Below, in pieces: positions 1 to 13,390 of a stretch of DNA of 64,000 bases. The notes below the pieces were generated by a model that had not been told where the DNA came from, did no database searches, and was given only the letters and a program-made list of their open reading frames with translations. Numbering within the stretch: the first letter of the stretch is position 1; every line of letters starts with the position of its first letter. Source of the DNA: Apostichopus japonicus (lineage: Eukaryota; Echinodermata; Holothuroidea; Aspidochirotida; Stichopodidae); NCBI RefSeq assembly GCF_037975245.1, contig NC_092569.1, forward strand, positions 19,399,501 through 19,463,500, written 5' to 3'. A program made the translations under genes and the position numbers.

Positions 1-1560
1 GTCAGTCCTGAGTAGATGTTGAATAAACCAGCCTATATCGTCACGAGGCATCTCTCACACATAATGTAACACAAAATTAGCTTACTGAAAAAATGGTAAG
101 TGCAAGTTAATTTGATTTAATGCCAGGATTTTGATCAAATATTAAAATTCTGAAATAACTGTCATTAAGATATCAGACAGGCTGTATGCCTTGAATTACT
201 TTAGCTCTCACAAACGCATCTCAGATACGTAAAAGATTGACTCCTATCGGTTGGTTAACGGTTGGAAATGGAATAGCTAAAATGACCTAATTTGTGCTTT
301 GTTATCATAATCATTGTCAGGTATCATCATTGCTTTTTCTGCCTTAATGTGAAAGCACAATTTAAAACAGATGGTTGTGAAAATAAGTAGGATTGAAGGT
401 GATATAAACTTTTTTAGAAAGTATTTAGTTCTATGTTGATATTACTCCTTGTGAGATGCCTCTGTTTACATACAAATAGATGGCAGTATTTACATTTACA
501 GTACTATCAGAATACATGTTCATACGTTTCGTTTCTGTTGATGTTTGTTGTGATTATAATCAAAGACATTACAGAGAAATCAGCTATCATGTATGGTTGG
601 TAGGATATGTTAGTTTAAAACTTCTATCTATGTTTTGAGGCCTTGAAAGTGACTAGTTTAGTGTGTTATTCAATGGAACGATTAATTGATGTACACCATC
701 TATATCTGTCTGTCGGTCTACTGCGTATCTATATAAACCGTTTATAGTGTAATAGTTTGTGGACCTTCCTATATCTAACTATTGATCAAAGTCCCTGGTT
801 TATGGAGGAAGTACACAAGAACTGTTGCGACTATCGTTTCAGAAGTCGTATCAGATAAAGTATGCAATCATTGTAGTGTACGCATGTACTATGTACATCT
901 GAGATGTATCAAGCAACCCGATCGTCTTTCCGGTAAAAAATACTACACGTAATTATATCACTTTTTGTTGAGTATTTCAGTTATGGAACATAACCTGAAG
1001 CAACACATGATTAAAAAAAAATACACTTAATCTGAAACTATAAATGTTTGGAAATCAAGTTTAATATATATACTTGAACTTATCAGGCACAAGATATAGT
1101 TAGCTCATTTTAAAGAAAGCTTGTGCCATGGTTAGTTCTTTACATAACCTGAAGATAAAATGATCGAAAAATGTTTATTCTACTATCTTGACATTTATCA
1201 GACTGTAGATACGGTTTGTTGTTGTTGTTGTTGTTGTTGTTGTGGTAAAGAATGAACCAGCCATGATTTCTTCTTTTCGATTTTAAGTCATTAACATATG
1301 GTTCATTTTTGGTATATATATCCCCCTGTAAGTTTTGCAAAGCCCTGATGTGAAATTTTGATCATTATTGTAAATCGTTGCTTAATGATTTTCAGTATTT
1401 ATGTTGCATACCCTTTCTGTTGTTACTAAATGTAGCACAGTATGACACTTGCCCTTTACCTTTTAGAATTTAGAGTAAACAGACAAGTCTACTTTTGATA
1501 TACTCTTTGAATTCAGTAAAATTTAAATGAATTATATATAATAATGTTTTAACTATTACC
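1..1560. other. Upstream flank, no gene seen
   Basis: AT-rich sequence with no open frame that looks coding, no splice-site-bounded exon and no repeat shared with the rest of the window that I could recognise. The only structure is a short (TTG)n microsatellite at about 1216-1243, which is the sole reason for the poly-Asn stretch in a minus-strand reading frame there. Confidence 0.6.
1216..1243. repeat. (TTG)n microsatellite
   Basis: About nine consecutive TTG triplets. It encodes Asn repeats on the minus strand only by chance and has no coding context. Confidence 0.9.
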
Positions 1561-1800
1561 ATATATGGATCCCATTCTCCAGGGACGTATTATGCTGGAC
1601 TTTAAAGGTGAAGGGGGGGGGGGGCAAAATTCCGACTGATTTATAAATCTGAACTTTTATGGAAAGTCCAAAGGCGAACAAATAATTTCATAAAGGAGGA
1701 GGACTGCCCTGGGGTCATTGAAAATGACTCCTACGTAGAGGGGGGGGGGTCTGGAGGTCCTCCCCACTTTCTGTTTTTAGGTATAGACGTCAAAAGGCAC

Positions 1801-3240
1801 ATTTCAACCTGACATGAAAGCGTTTCATCTAATACATCGTAACGTTTACTCACGAAAAAGATATTTGAATAGGAACATGTCGACAAATATGTTCAGTTTC
1901 ATCTTTCAAAAATTACCTGGGAATATTTTTACTTTCTAACTTCGACGTAACAGTTCAATCTGACGTGCAATTGGCAGAAAACGTGACGCATGTACAGAAA
2001 CATCAAGAAGCATCATATTATAATTGTAGTTATTCGTTATAAAATCCAGGTAAATTAGAAGTAGCACTGTAAACGAAAGGTTGTGCTGATAAAAAGTAAT
2101 AATGAACTCAAATGACCCCCCCTCCACTGATAGAGGTAGTCACCTGAATCTAGGGGGAGGGGGCACGTAGTGGTGTCTTGCTCCTTCAAACCCTAGAAGA
2201 ATTCTAAAAAATGGTTCATTCTGAGGCATAACTACATTTATATAGGTCTATATAATGTAGGTCTATGACGAAGCTCTAAAAAAAACATTGTGCTAATAAA
2301 ATGTAATGATTTACAATTTATTTGACTGATTTTTTACTGATTTAGGTAGGAGCCTCCACCGTCACCAGACGTACCAATGTGTTTGTGATGGAGGGAGTAA
2401 CTACAAGTCATTGAAACCGTTTTATATCAATTTAGGGGATATGGGGTCATAGAACCCAGATTTATTTTAAATTTAGATGTGAAATTGTCTGAGGCATATA
2501 CCATAAATGTGGTCCAAATAGGTATCCCAAAACGCATTTTTATTGATACTCTGTATGAGATTGTTATAAAATTAAAAAAAAAAAACATTCTTCCCCGGCT
2601 GACGATCTGAGATGGTCCCCAGCTCAATTTTTCACACCATTGCCCTCCATTGCCCCTCCATTGCCCCTGTATTGAGAGAAGCTTAGGATTTATACTTCAG
2701 AGAAGACTTTATGATATCGGAGACACCGCCTTCCGCCCCTCCTATCAGACATACAAACTGGGCTCATGTGAAACACCGAAGGGGAGATGCTACGTTTAAA
2801 TACTAGTGACGTACACAAGTGGGTGAGGGAGGGGGACATAGTTCAGTCGGAGATTTCTAGATTCAGTGTGCACAGAATTTGACCACCCGTGTCCCCTCCC
2901 TATTTCACCCCCCCACACAAAACCATGTCGTCTTAATACATGTTAGTGTTTGCTCACGACAAGATATTTGAAGAGGGACATGCTGACTAAAATAACCGTT
3001 CAGTCGGAGTTTTCTAAAAACAGTGGGGGAAGAATCCGACCATGTCATCGTCACGAAACAGTTCAATATGACGTGCAATTGATAGAGAGCGTGACGCATG
3101 TACAGGCACATCAAAAATCATTATTATTATTGTTATTATATTTGTAGTTACTCGTTATAAGATCCGGGTAATATTTTCCTCGTGTTTATACAATGGAATT
3201 GAACAAACCATTATACTGTAGCTTTCTGTAACCATCTTTA
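1801..3240 (+). repeat. Locally duplicated block upstream of gene A
   Basis: Two diverged copies of one stretch lie in direct orientation, at about 1850-2080 and about 2950-3180. Both share an AAGATATTTGAA-like start, a middle block reading CAGTTCAAT(C/A)TGACGTGCAATTG, then GTGACGCATGTACAG and a GTAGTTA(T/C)TCGTTATAA(A/G)ATCC end. A third copy sits at about 63140-63370, upstream of gene D, so the block belongs to the 5' flank of A-type genes and was copied again locally before A. G-runs at about 1612-1625 and 1740-1750 border related sequence. No coding potential was seen. Confidence 0.7.
2400..2650 (+). repeat. Interspersed repeat, copy 1 (GTCATTGAAACCGTTTTATA family)
   Basis: About 250 bp marked by GTCATTGAAACCGTTTTATA, TCAATTTAGGGG, a GTCTGAGGCATA block, AACGCATTTT and a C-rich end reading GGTCC. 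The same series of blocks recurs at about 21835-22080, 44970-45200 and 62590-62800, and a fragment occurs near 1695-1740 (CTGCCCTGGGGTCATTGAAA). In A and D it lies upstream of exon 1; in B and C it lies inside intron 1. No terminal repeats or ORF were recognised, so it is a non-autonomous repeat of unknown class. Confidence 0.65.
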
Positions 3241-3426
3241 ATTACATGCAAATGACCCTAAATGAAGGTCACAAGATGACAAATTCCATTCTTGCCGGTG
3301 ACATATGCTCTCTTGCTCCTCCGTACTTTTCTTTATTCCCGCTAAACTGCTGCCAAGTGTGCTTAACATCGATTTACTTTGATTCAGTGTTTCATAAAGA
3401 ATCAGCCAGAAACCATTATTTTCAAA

Positions 3427-6400
3427 ATGTGGATCCCAAGAAAGCTACGATTTCTTATACAATTTTGTTTCTTTGTCCTGTCAAGAAATATAATCTGTTT
3501 CCACGGAGAGGTGAGTACATTTTTCCATTCTAATATTTCAGACTTTGTGGAATTTATTTTATTATAAAATTGTGATTATTGTATAAATAATTTAACGGTA
3601 ATTTTTACCTATTTCAATAAATAAAATGTTAAATATCATTTTACATACAATGTATAAAATAGTACTCACACTTTTCTTCGGTGAGGTAAATTTTAAATCC
3701 TGTAAGATTTTCTGCCTTTAGTTGGATTTAAACTTTAACAAATTTCATTAACTATTCTTAACAGGCTTGCTAAAAAAAACAGACAAAAAACAAATGGGTT
3801 CCTAAAATGTAAATGTATTAGTTTTCATCCCCAACTATAGGTAATTTATTTTATTTTTTCATTATATATTTTATACATATTTTTTCCATTGATTTCCAGA
3901 CATGAAAGCTATAATTAAAAAAAAAACTACTTGTTATTTAAAGTCAAGTGAAAAGTGTAAAGTATTTACTGTTGGCAGTTTTTAGATAGTTGTCATCTCT
4001 CAATATAGGCCATGCACGAGAAATCAAAGACACTTCTACTTTTTTTTATGGAATTCCAGAAGTAAAAGCTAGACGTTACAAATACATGGCATTTAAATGT
4101 TGCCCACTTTTAACTAACATTTGTAAGGACTATTGTTCAGAAAACTTTCTTGATTATTCTAAAAAATAATCTGTATAATAAAAGAGACTGTAAAATTCCA
4201 CTCGCGTCACAGACCGTCATTTCAAACAATATACAGACCGTAGTTAGATTTATTCTCTCAATAAGTTTGTGTGTGTTGTTCCTATTCTGATGTCATATCC
4301 CAATAAAGGTCCACACTGGTAACATATGATTCAATTTGTAGATCTATTTCAATTGATTTCCAAAAATCTAAGTACTACTAAAACATTGTATGTAAAACTA
4401 GCTCTCGTTGAACAAGCAGTTGTACAATCTATCTCCAATAAAACAGCAAAAAAAAACCCAGCAAACTCAGTGCTGTTTGATATTCTCGAAAAATGAATTT
4501 CTATTCTTTTAAATCAACCGACTGTTCATAAGGATTTTAAAAGCTATATTATATATCTTTATCTTCATTAGAGTTCTGTTAAATACAAGTTAAAGTATAT
4601 TATTTAGCGTTGATTGTTGGATTTTGAAGTCAATTTAAAGATCTTTAATGATTTATCAAATCTGATTGCGATTGATCAAACAAAGACATCTGTCTAGAGC
4701 CTGCTGCTATTTTACATTAAGAGTAAATAAAATCTCATCTCGTCCATTCTGAGAACTTTAAGTGCCTGTCATGATACTAATTTTAAGATTTACTTCTAAC
4801 CAAACTCAGACGAAACTTAATTTAGTGCATCAACTTCAAACGACTTTGACTTCAGTATTATCGTAGTTTGGAATTAAAAAAAAAATTGTACTCAAAATGT
4901 TGCATTACTTTATCATTAGCGGGCATGCATTCCTTCTGAACCAGTTACGATCAGCTTAACAAAATCTCAAATTAAATGTTCCTAAACCTATGCTGTATAT
5001 TATATATATTATAGACAACTATTAAAAATGAAGAAGAAGAAGAAGGAATTCAGAGGAATGTAAAATGATGCAAATTCTGATAGTATATGTACATTAAAAC
5101 AGTCGTGACTATATTTCTCAAACAAATCAATCTAGATTACAATTATTTTATACAAATTAAATCATATAAAACAACTTAAATACCTTTTTTTAAGATCTAA
5201 ATTTTTCAACTTCAAGATTGGGACAACTTTATCTAAACATTTACGCTGTAAACTTTTTCTGTCAAGTGCACAGTTTTGATCTACTCAATATTTTTACTTG
5301 CATTTGCGTCACCTGAAATTTCTCATACTACTCCTGCATACAACTATAACTATAAGCATACTTTACAGTGTCAAATCATTCTTCATTGTAACGATAATGT
5401 ATCCTACAAAATAAATAAATATAATATTAATCCCCTCCCTCCTTAAATAAAACAAGAACAATAAGCCAGAGAGGCGGTAGCCTAAAAGCGAAATCGTAGA
5501 GAAAACGGTCTTTAGTACAGTATCAAGATCGCTGATTCGATTCGTTGTAGAAGCTATTTTCACATTTGTGATATTATCTTTTCCTTCACACGCTCTTTAC
5601 CTTATTCACAAATCCAACCGAAAAAAAGAAACAAAGGCTTAATGTTGATATGTAGCTACAAATTCTAAGGTAAAGAAATATCTATTATTTTGGATAGTTG
5701 TCAATCAACTAACAGCGTTAAAAGAGTTTCTGTGTTAAGACTGTCAGAGTGTATCTTACGATATCTGATGCTTAATTCCCCACCAATGAACTAGACTTCG
5801 GCTAAATTCATAGCTTCAAAACAAAAAACTGAACATTTAAAGAGAAATCTGCATAGTGGTTGTGTTTGCATTTGGTTAATGTATAAGGTAAACGGATCTT
5901 TAAAATCGGCAAATTTAAATAAGACAATGTAGAAACACTGTAATTCATATCTAGGTCTATTTTTTAAAGTTCGAGATTTTTGTGTGTGTAGTAACGGCGT
6001 TCTTTAGATTGACAAGTCAAACTTCAGGTGAATGTAAATTAACGATTTGAAGAAACGTTTCCAATGGGAGATCAAAGGATATTCAAATCTCAGTTGAAAA
6101 CGAATCGGCCTCAAATTTGTTATTACTGAAATTTAGATAATTATCTACAGTTATTAAATCCTGAGAGCAATATAAGAACTTAATGAAAACTGTTAAACAA
6201 TGATCAGCATAAAGGAAATTGTATGTCTGAAGAACAGAAACTTTTGATCAAATTATCTTTTTTCACGCTTATTCTCGTGTACTTAGTTCAATGAACACTT
6301 AAAGCATTTTCAACCCGTTCACTGTAAAATAAATCAATTTTTGGCAATACTAATAAAATAAACTCTCTCTGACTGCCCCTCAACATTTTTTCGGAATATA

Positions 6401-9400
6401 CACAAATCAACACAAACCACACATTGTACTATTTTCTGCAAACAAAAGTTAACAGATTTTTTTTAAATTGGTTTAATGATCTCAACGCATTTCAACATGC
6501 AACATTTTATGACTTTTAGAACATTTATGACTGAACTCGATTCCAACTCCTATACACTAGCTTTACCTCAATCCTTGCTGTTATTAATCAAGTTAAGTAT
6601 AGGGAGGTATTTGCCATTTGCAGGAAACAGGCACAGCCGACTCAATCTCGTACACATGCCCTCATAGTTCACGACTGAAAATAAACTGTAAATAAGTAAA
6701 GGACATTCAAGTAAAATTGAAAATGTAGGGCAAAATATGTTAACTATATTTATCGCTAATAACATATGCATGATGCTTTTGATTCTCTTTTACTCAGAGT
6801 AATCAACAACTCTTTGTAGGAGCGACTGAAGGAAAAGGTCACAGTGAGTGTTTATTCATTTTCTATTAATTAACGTTTTTCTTATTTTTTCTATCTCCTG
6901 TTAATCGTACAATTTTTCATTGAATGATATTTTGTTACCTCATAATCCATGCCAAACATTTGTCACGGCAACATCTGTTAATATTATTATGATCACTCAC
7001 TCTCGTGTAATATGAGAAGAGAAATATTTCTTCTACTTATTACTTCCTTCAGTCAGAAGCAAGTAAATACACTTCGACAAAAAATAACGATAGTTTGAAA
7101 ACAATCTTCAACACTATAGATTTGAAATGTTTTCACAAATTGCATAATGAAGCCGTTCCTTATTTGTCAACACATGGTACGGTACGTTGTGAAATAGTAT
7201 GCTTGGTGGTCTTACATATCAGTCGGTAATAACGCTCATTTTTTAAATCAGTATTTATATCACTTTATATAAAAACCTTTTTAAAAGTTTATTTACATTT
7301 GACTGCTAAACTGGTAGATTATCTAAGCGACCTTTTAAAATTATCATTCAAGTTCTTTATTGCGTAAATAAGTTGCAATTTGTGTACCAAATACTTAAGC
7401 TTACATACATTTACGTCACATAAGTTCCAAGATTATATTTTGTACAAAAGCGAGAAACCTGAAATAAACTTTTCTTGGAAAGGAAGTGATGTCTGAATTA
7501 AGTTTAACGTTCAAAAGCAAATTAGTAATAGATTATGTTTTTATGTTTTTCAGAATATCATTTCATTTTGTTATTGTGTTTTTTTTGTTATAGTTTATCC
7601 GATACTAAAAACTGTTATTTTTATATCTTTCACTAAGCTTTAATTTTACCGTTTAGTTGAAATTTGACCATTTATATTTTGTATAACGTTACTGCAACTA
7701 TTTAGAGAAGTGTCGTCGTGACAAAATTTTCAATAGGTTATTGTTTTATAAAATATCACTGAATATTCAAGATATGTCAAGGCATACCAGGCTATCTTTC
7801 ATCATATCAATTGTAATATTATTTTACAAAACAACCGGTAGATTTGGTAAAATTGATCAATAAACTAAAAAGGCAAAACGTTCATCTGAGTTATTAAATA
7901 AATAAGCTTCTATATCGCGTCTAATGACGGGTTAAAGTCATATTTTCTGTTCAAACTCATCTTGTACTGTTGCAACTCATGTCTTACTATTGCAGCCTTG
8001 CTCTTGATATATTAATCTAACATTAAGTCTAGATGTAACATATTATTGTCTAATTAACTCATTTTGTGTTAACAATCTGGATGATTCACGGATGAACTTC
8101 TATATTTACATGATAACCTAATGATAATTCTTGAAGACAACTGAGTTCTCATGATATCAGAATCACCACTTGTTCTCCTCTACAGACTATTTTTTCCTTT
8201 ATCAACGTCCTGAATATCCAAGAGATTGCCAAGAAGTGTTGCATCGTTGTTCATCTACAAGTTCCAGTGGTGTTTATCTCATTAAACCAGACGGCTATGC
8301 CGAACCTTTCGAAGTCTACTGTGATAACACCGTAGATGATGGCGGATGGACGGTACGTAGTTCAAATTAAATTATGAACGTTGATGCCAGACATCAGCCG
8401 GATATTCAGCTTATTTTACCTAATTGAGCAATGTTTTATAATGTTAGCTCTCATGTTCCCCTAATTCTGAATTTTTTGATGATCATATGTACTTGTTTAT
8501 ACTTTTTCATAGAAATCATTTTAAGTTGATCACAATATACGTTTTATACTAAACTATAAAGAAAATTTTACTATTAACTATGCTAGAACTCGTTTCATTT
8601 GTCATCATTTCCATAATGTATCATAATATGTATATGAAATACTTCGTCACCCCGATGGTCAACTTCTAAAGATCTTAAAATGGGATCGCTCTGTATAGTG
8701 GTTAACAATCGGCCTTGTCACAAAATACAGAAAAAGGATTGTTGGAAACGTATATGAATGGTTGGCCTTACTAATAATTTTAATTTAACTTAATATCTAA
8801 TATGAATTATGTTCAAATTACTTGTTCTGTTATGCAGATCATACAACGTCGGTTTGACGGAACGATAAATTTTAATCGCAGCTGGGAAGATTATCAGCTA
8901 GGATTTGGGTTTCTTTCGAGTGAATTGTGGATCGGTAATAAGAGGCTTTCATACTTAACCAATCAAAAGAGATATCAACTCCGTATTGACTTGACGACAA
9001 CAGATGGTTCGTCTTTTTATGTGACGTATGACACATTCCGAATAAGCGATGACTTCAGCAACTACAAGCTCGTCAAAGCAGAAATAACCAACAGAACAGT
9101 AGGTAAATATATATTAAAAAAAAAACAACTTTCAGATATTACGTTTATTCATGTCCCAAATAAGTCTTATCTGGTCGATAAAATATTCGATATATATATG
9201 AGGAAATAAGAATGCAGGATGTGAAAGGATATGACGAATTTCAAGCTGACTAAAATGTTCACTATTAAATAGTGTGATGATACCTTTATCAATATTCAAG
9301 CTTTTATTTTTTCATTATAAGATTACTACCCTTCACCTTACTTCCTGTTTCTACTACAATGTTTTTGTTGGTATTATGTGCAGAACTTACTGATTAACTC

Positions 9401-12400
9401 CCATAGTTACACCCTTCTGTACAGCCATTCTCTGCAGCTATGTCATCTCCTATGCCTGATATTCATCCTATCATTTCAGTCTATTTTTGCTTCATTCATT
9501 GTTTTTTGGCTAATTAACCCAACTGTCTGTCCAAATGTCTTGTTTAAAAATGTCCTTAATTTGTCTTTGTTTCATTTTGTCTCAGAAGAAGATCCACCTA
9601 GGATTGATAAGCCAAACCCTTAACCTATTCAATTTACGAAATTGTATTTGATCATAATCTAGACTAAACTCAAGTATCATTTCAAAGTATTTTGGCAAAA
9701 ACTAGAACCATCTTGAAATGTCCCAGTTCCTTCTTGCGTATTAATACTTTTTTGCAAAGTGGTTCCGTTGTGGAGTAGAAAACTCAGACTCGGAACGTAT
9801 TTCGTAATTTATAGAAATTGTCAACCAAACACCAAACCACTGCTTGAAGTTATAACCCTTTATTAAGCCAAATTCGTTATGTTTCGTTACAGAGTTCATA
9901 ATAAGAATAGCTAATTTTTAAGTATTTTTTTCTTCATCTGTTAGGCTATGTAAATAACTACATTGAATGGTGTCCAACAAATAAAATCTACAATGAGTGT
10001 CAACTTTGCGAGGCTACTTGTGCAGATCCTGAAAGTTGTGTCAATGCTTCCTGCAAAGGATCTCATTCGTGTGTCTGTCCTGAAGGATTTTTGATGAACG
10101 GTGATAACTGCATCATAATAGAGGACTGCGGGTGTTACATCGAAAGTGAAACAGATGGAGTGAGAGGTGTGGTGTTAAAAGTAAGTATTTCCTTTCATAT
10201 AATTATATCTATTACCAACAGTGCAACAATTTAATTGATGCTTTCAAAAACTGGGGTTAGTGGATCGATTTGCATTTGCCTAAAACCTCTTCCAACCCGC
10301 ACCCTCTTCAATTTGGATATACACAATTTTGCCAGTAAAGTTTGGAAAACTGATATATCTTGTGCGTGTTTGCAGTATTTCATCTTATCACTACTTTAAG
10401 AAACCTTTTCAAATCCCTCAAGTTACTATGATACGTGTAACGTTTTTCTACTTTCCAGGAAGGAGGAATTTACGTCTCTCCAAACTGTGACAAGAAATGT
10501 TCTTGTACGGATAATCATCTTTCGTGTGACGATAGTTATCAATGCGATCCTAACGCAGATTGTGAAGAAAGGAGCGGTCTGTTACAATGTTACTGTCCGC
10601 CAGGATATAGCGGAGACGGCACACAGTGTAAGCCTACAGGCGGCACAGTCCCCTCTGACTGTAAAGAACTGTACAACAATGGCGAGAGAACAAGTGGCGT
10701 CTATGAAATTAAACCCACAATTTGGCCTGACTCTCCGTTTGAAGTTTACTGTAACATGTCTGACGGGGGAGGCTGGACGGTAAGTGTGACAGTTTTTCCT
10801 AAACCAGTGATCCGCAACTTTTACCCGAAGACACACAAGTCATCCGTGAGGACAAAACCAAGACCCACCAACGCCCCATCCCGTAGAACGGACGTTCAAA
10901 ATACATGAAAGCTAGCTTGGATTGTGAATATGATGTTCGATTTGCCCCCGTAAGCTAGTTTAAACAACGTTGCCGTAGGTAGAACACGGGAATAGGCTAC
11001 CCATCAGACGGAGAAAAATAAATGCCTAATTTATTGCCACTGTGAGCGCATTCCCTAAGAAGAATCATTCTCTAATGGTTGTTCCTTTGGATGAGGGTTG
11101 AGGGTTAATGTTTTATTTTTTATTTATTTTTATATTTTTAACCTGCAATAGGTATGACATCAAAATGTTAGTGATGAGAACCACTTCCAAATGACTATAC
11201 TTATGTAATACATACATGTTTCTTAAGAACCGACTCTTTACGTTGATTGTTTTAGGTATTCCAGCGTCGCGTTGATGATTCACAAGACTTTTACCTTTAT
11301 TGGGATGACTACAAGAATGGCTTTGGTAATCGAAGTCGGAACTTCTGGCTCGGAAATGAAAAGATATATAGCTTGACGAACCAAAGACAATATGAGCTCC
11401 AGATCGACTTTGTTAACCGTTACGGCGCTCCTTACTACGCCAAATACGAGTTCTTTCGTATCAGTGACGAGAACGATAACTTCAGGCTAGATATTGGAAA
11501 TTATTCTAACGGAGATGCAGGTAGGTTAATATCTCCCGAATTATCAACCATATCCTGTGATTTACTTCAGTTTGGCATTTTATATCATGTTTACTTAATA
11601 ACTAAGTGTTTATTCAGAAGTACAATATGTGTGATATAATTCACTAGCCAAACACTTACTAAAGTTTACGCAAGCTGGTTTACCTCTGTTGAAAATAAAC
11701 TTTTTAACTTGATGGCAGATCTTAGTGATTCATTTTGTAATAGTTTGTTGATCCAAGTAAAAAGCTATTGCATCTATTAGGAAGAAATCAAGGGACCAAA
11801 TGGACCTTCCAACACTCAAAATATAGACCTTTAGTTAGTAACATTTAAACCCGCCATATTATACAGTATCTAAATATTTCTACACTTCTTTGCATAAGGC
11901 TCACACATAGTGAAAAAAAAAATCTTCTATTCGACAAGATAGACCCGCCATATTATACAGTATCTAAATATTTCTACACTTCTTTGCATAAGGCTCACAC
12001 ATAGTGAAAAAAAAAATCTTCTATTCGACAAGATAGACCGAATACCTGCAGTTATTGTTAATGTAATCAGACATGTAATGTAGCGACCAAATATTTTTAC
12101 AAATCCATTACTCAAAAGGAAAATATGGAAATACCACAGGCTAAGATGATTATGAACCTTACGCAAAGCTTCACCCACACGTACAGACACACACGCGTGC
12201 CCCAAACATAAACTTAAATATGCATATAGTATCATTGTACGGTGCTGGACTCCCGAGTAGCTCGTGTTAGAGGGTACGATAAGATATCTGCCCTTGGAGT
12301 TGGTTTAAGTGGTAGGCTAAACATTCTAGAAATGAACGACTCGTTCAAGTTGAACTCAATTGATTGATTTACTCCTTCTTCGAATACAAAACAGCTGCAG

Positions 12401-13390
12401 TCGACATGCGTGGTCGCCTAGAGAAGCTACGTCATAAAATATCATTGTTGGTCATGTACAAAAAAAGGGGAGCTTCAAGGAGCTGACAGCATCAATTAAA
12501 TATATTCCTAACTATTACACGGTAGCTGCTCTTGTAGAGGAAAGCCGAATCTCCTTTAATACTACACTGAAACAGAACTGTTCTGTATGACAATTGTCCT
12601 CTATTTCCAGTTTTTAAAAGGTTATAGATAAAAAATAAAACCAGATAAATAGATGACAAAACAAACTTATTAAAAATGAGGACACATGAATAAACTTCCT
12701 TTAATTTACAAACGGCCAGAACTCTTGCGGTAGTTAGGAATATTACGATGAAAGGAGCGCATACCTCGACCATGTAGGAATGAATTTTATCATTGATGTC
12801 ATCATATAAAAAAAATCGTTACAACCCCCACCTCAAAAAAAAAATTATATATAAACACTTCCACAATATTAACAAAAGTTCAACAAAAGAATAAGCCTAA
12901 CATAATAGTTGATGACCCCTTTCCCTTCCCCCTTCCATTTCTACATATTTTCGTGTTAATAAGCATAGATAATACACGACGTTTAGTTTAACATACGTTA
13001 ATCAAAATCAAAATCACATGTAATTTCTAATTATTGGAATAACATTTCGCTTAGTATATTGAATCGAATTAATGAACTAATTTTTGAATTTCTTTCTGTT
13101 TCTCATTCTTTTGTTTTTATTCAACAGGTGATTCACTGACCTACCATAATGACCAACCGTTCACTACACGAGACAACGATAACGATGATTATGACTCTAG
13201 TGATTACAGCTCTGAGAATAACAACTTAGCCCGTAATTATGATGGTGCATGGTGGTACCGTGATTATTATCATTCATCTCTAAACAGTCCCTATGGGAGT
13301 TATTACTTTTATTGGTATACCCTTCCAGGTGATTATTATTACATTAAATTTACAGAGATGAAAGTTCGCGCAATCGATGAAGAACCATAG
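3427..13390 (+). CDS. FREP gene A: fibrinogen-related secreted protein, 8 exons
   Basis: Exons 3427-3510, 6798-6843, 8186-8352, 8838-9102, 9945-10180, 10459-10779, 11256-11520 and 13128-13390 join in one frame (1647 nt, 548 aa, stop TAG) with GT/AG at every junction. Residues 1-28 form a hydrophobic signal peptide (MWIPRKLRF...), and exon 2 is a 15-residue linker. Residues about 50-187 are the N-terminal half of a fibrinogen domain (EVYCDN, DGGWT, FRISD). Residues about 192-250 form a Cys-rich TIL-like module starting CPTNKIYNECQLC, and 267-335 a VWC/EGF-like module (CYCPPGYSGDGTQC). Residues about 335-548 form a full-length fibrinogen domain (SDCKELYNNG, VFQRRVDD, FFRISDENDN, DGAWWY, FTEMKVR). 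The second domain keeps Asp-rich DNDNDD, where the family binds calcium, but lacks the late Cys pair. Family members are secreted lectins or coagulation-like proteins; a carbohydrate-binding or immune role is inference. Exon 1 begins at the only ATG that gives a signal peptide and a donor in phase. Confidence 0.87.
11849..12036 (+). repeat. Perfect 94-bp tandem duplication in intron 7 of gene A
   Basis: Positions 11849-11942 and 11943-12036 read the same, from ACCCGCCATATTATACAG to ATTCGACAAGATAG, including a run of ten A in each copy. Genes B and C have only one diverged version of this stretch in the corresponding intron, so the duplication is private to A and very recent, or an assembly error. 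Confidence 0.9.

Noticed and set aside
10487-10783. Plus-strand frame starting MTRNVLVRIIIF (also at about 29830-30143 and 51600-51866)
   Set aside because: Shadow of exon 6 in another frame. The true frame gives the Cys-rich EGGIYVSPNC sequence with matching splice phases.
10582-10836. Minus-strand frames over exon 6 of each gene
   Set aside because: Antisense shadows of a strongly conserved exon.
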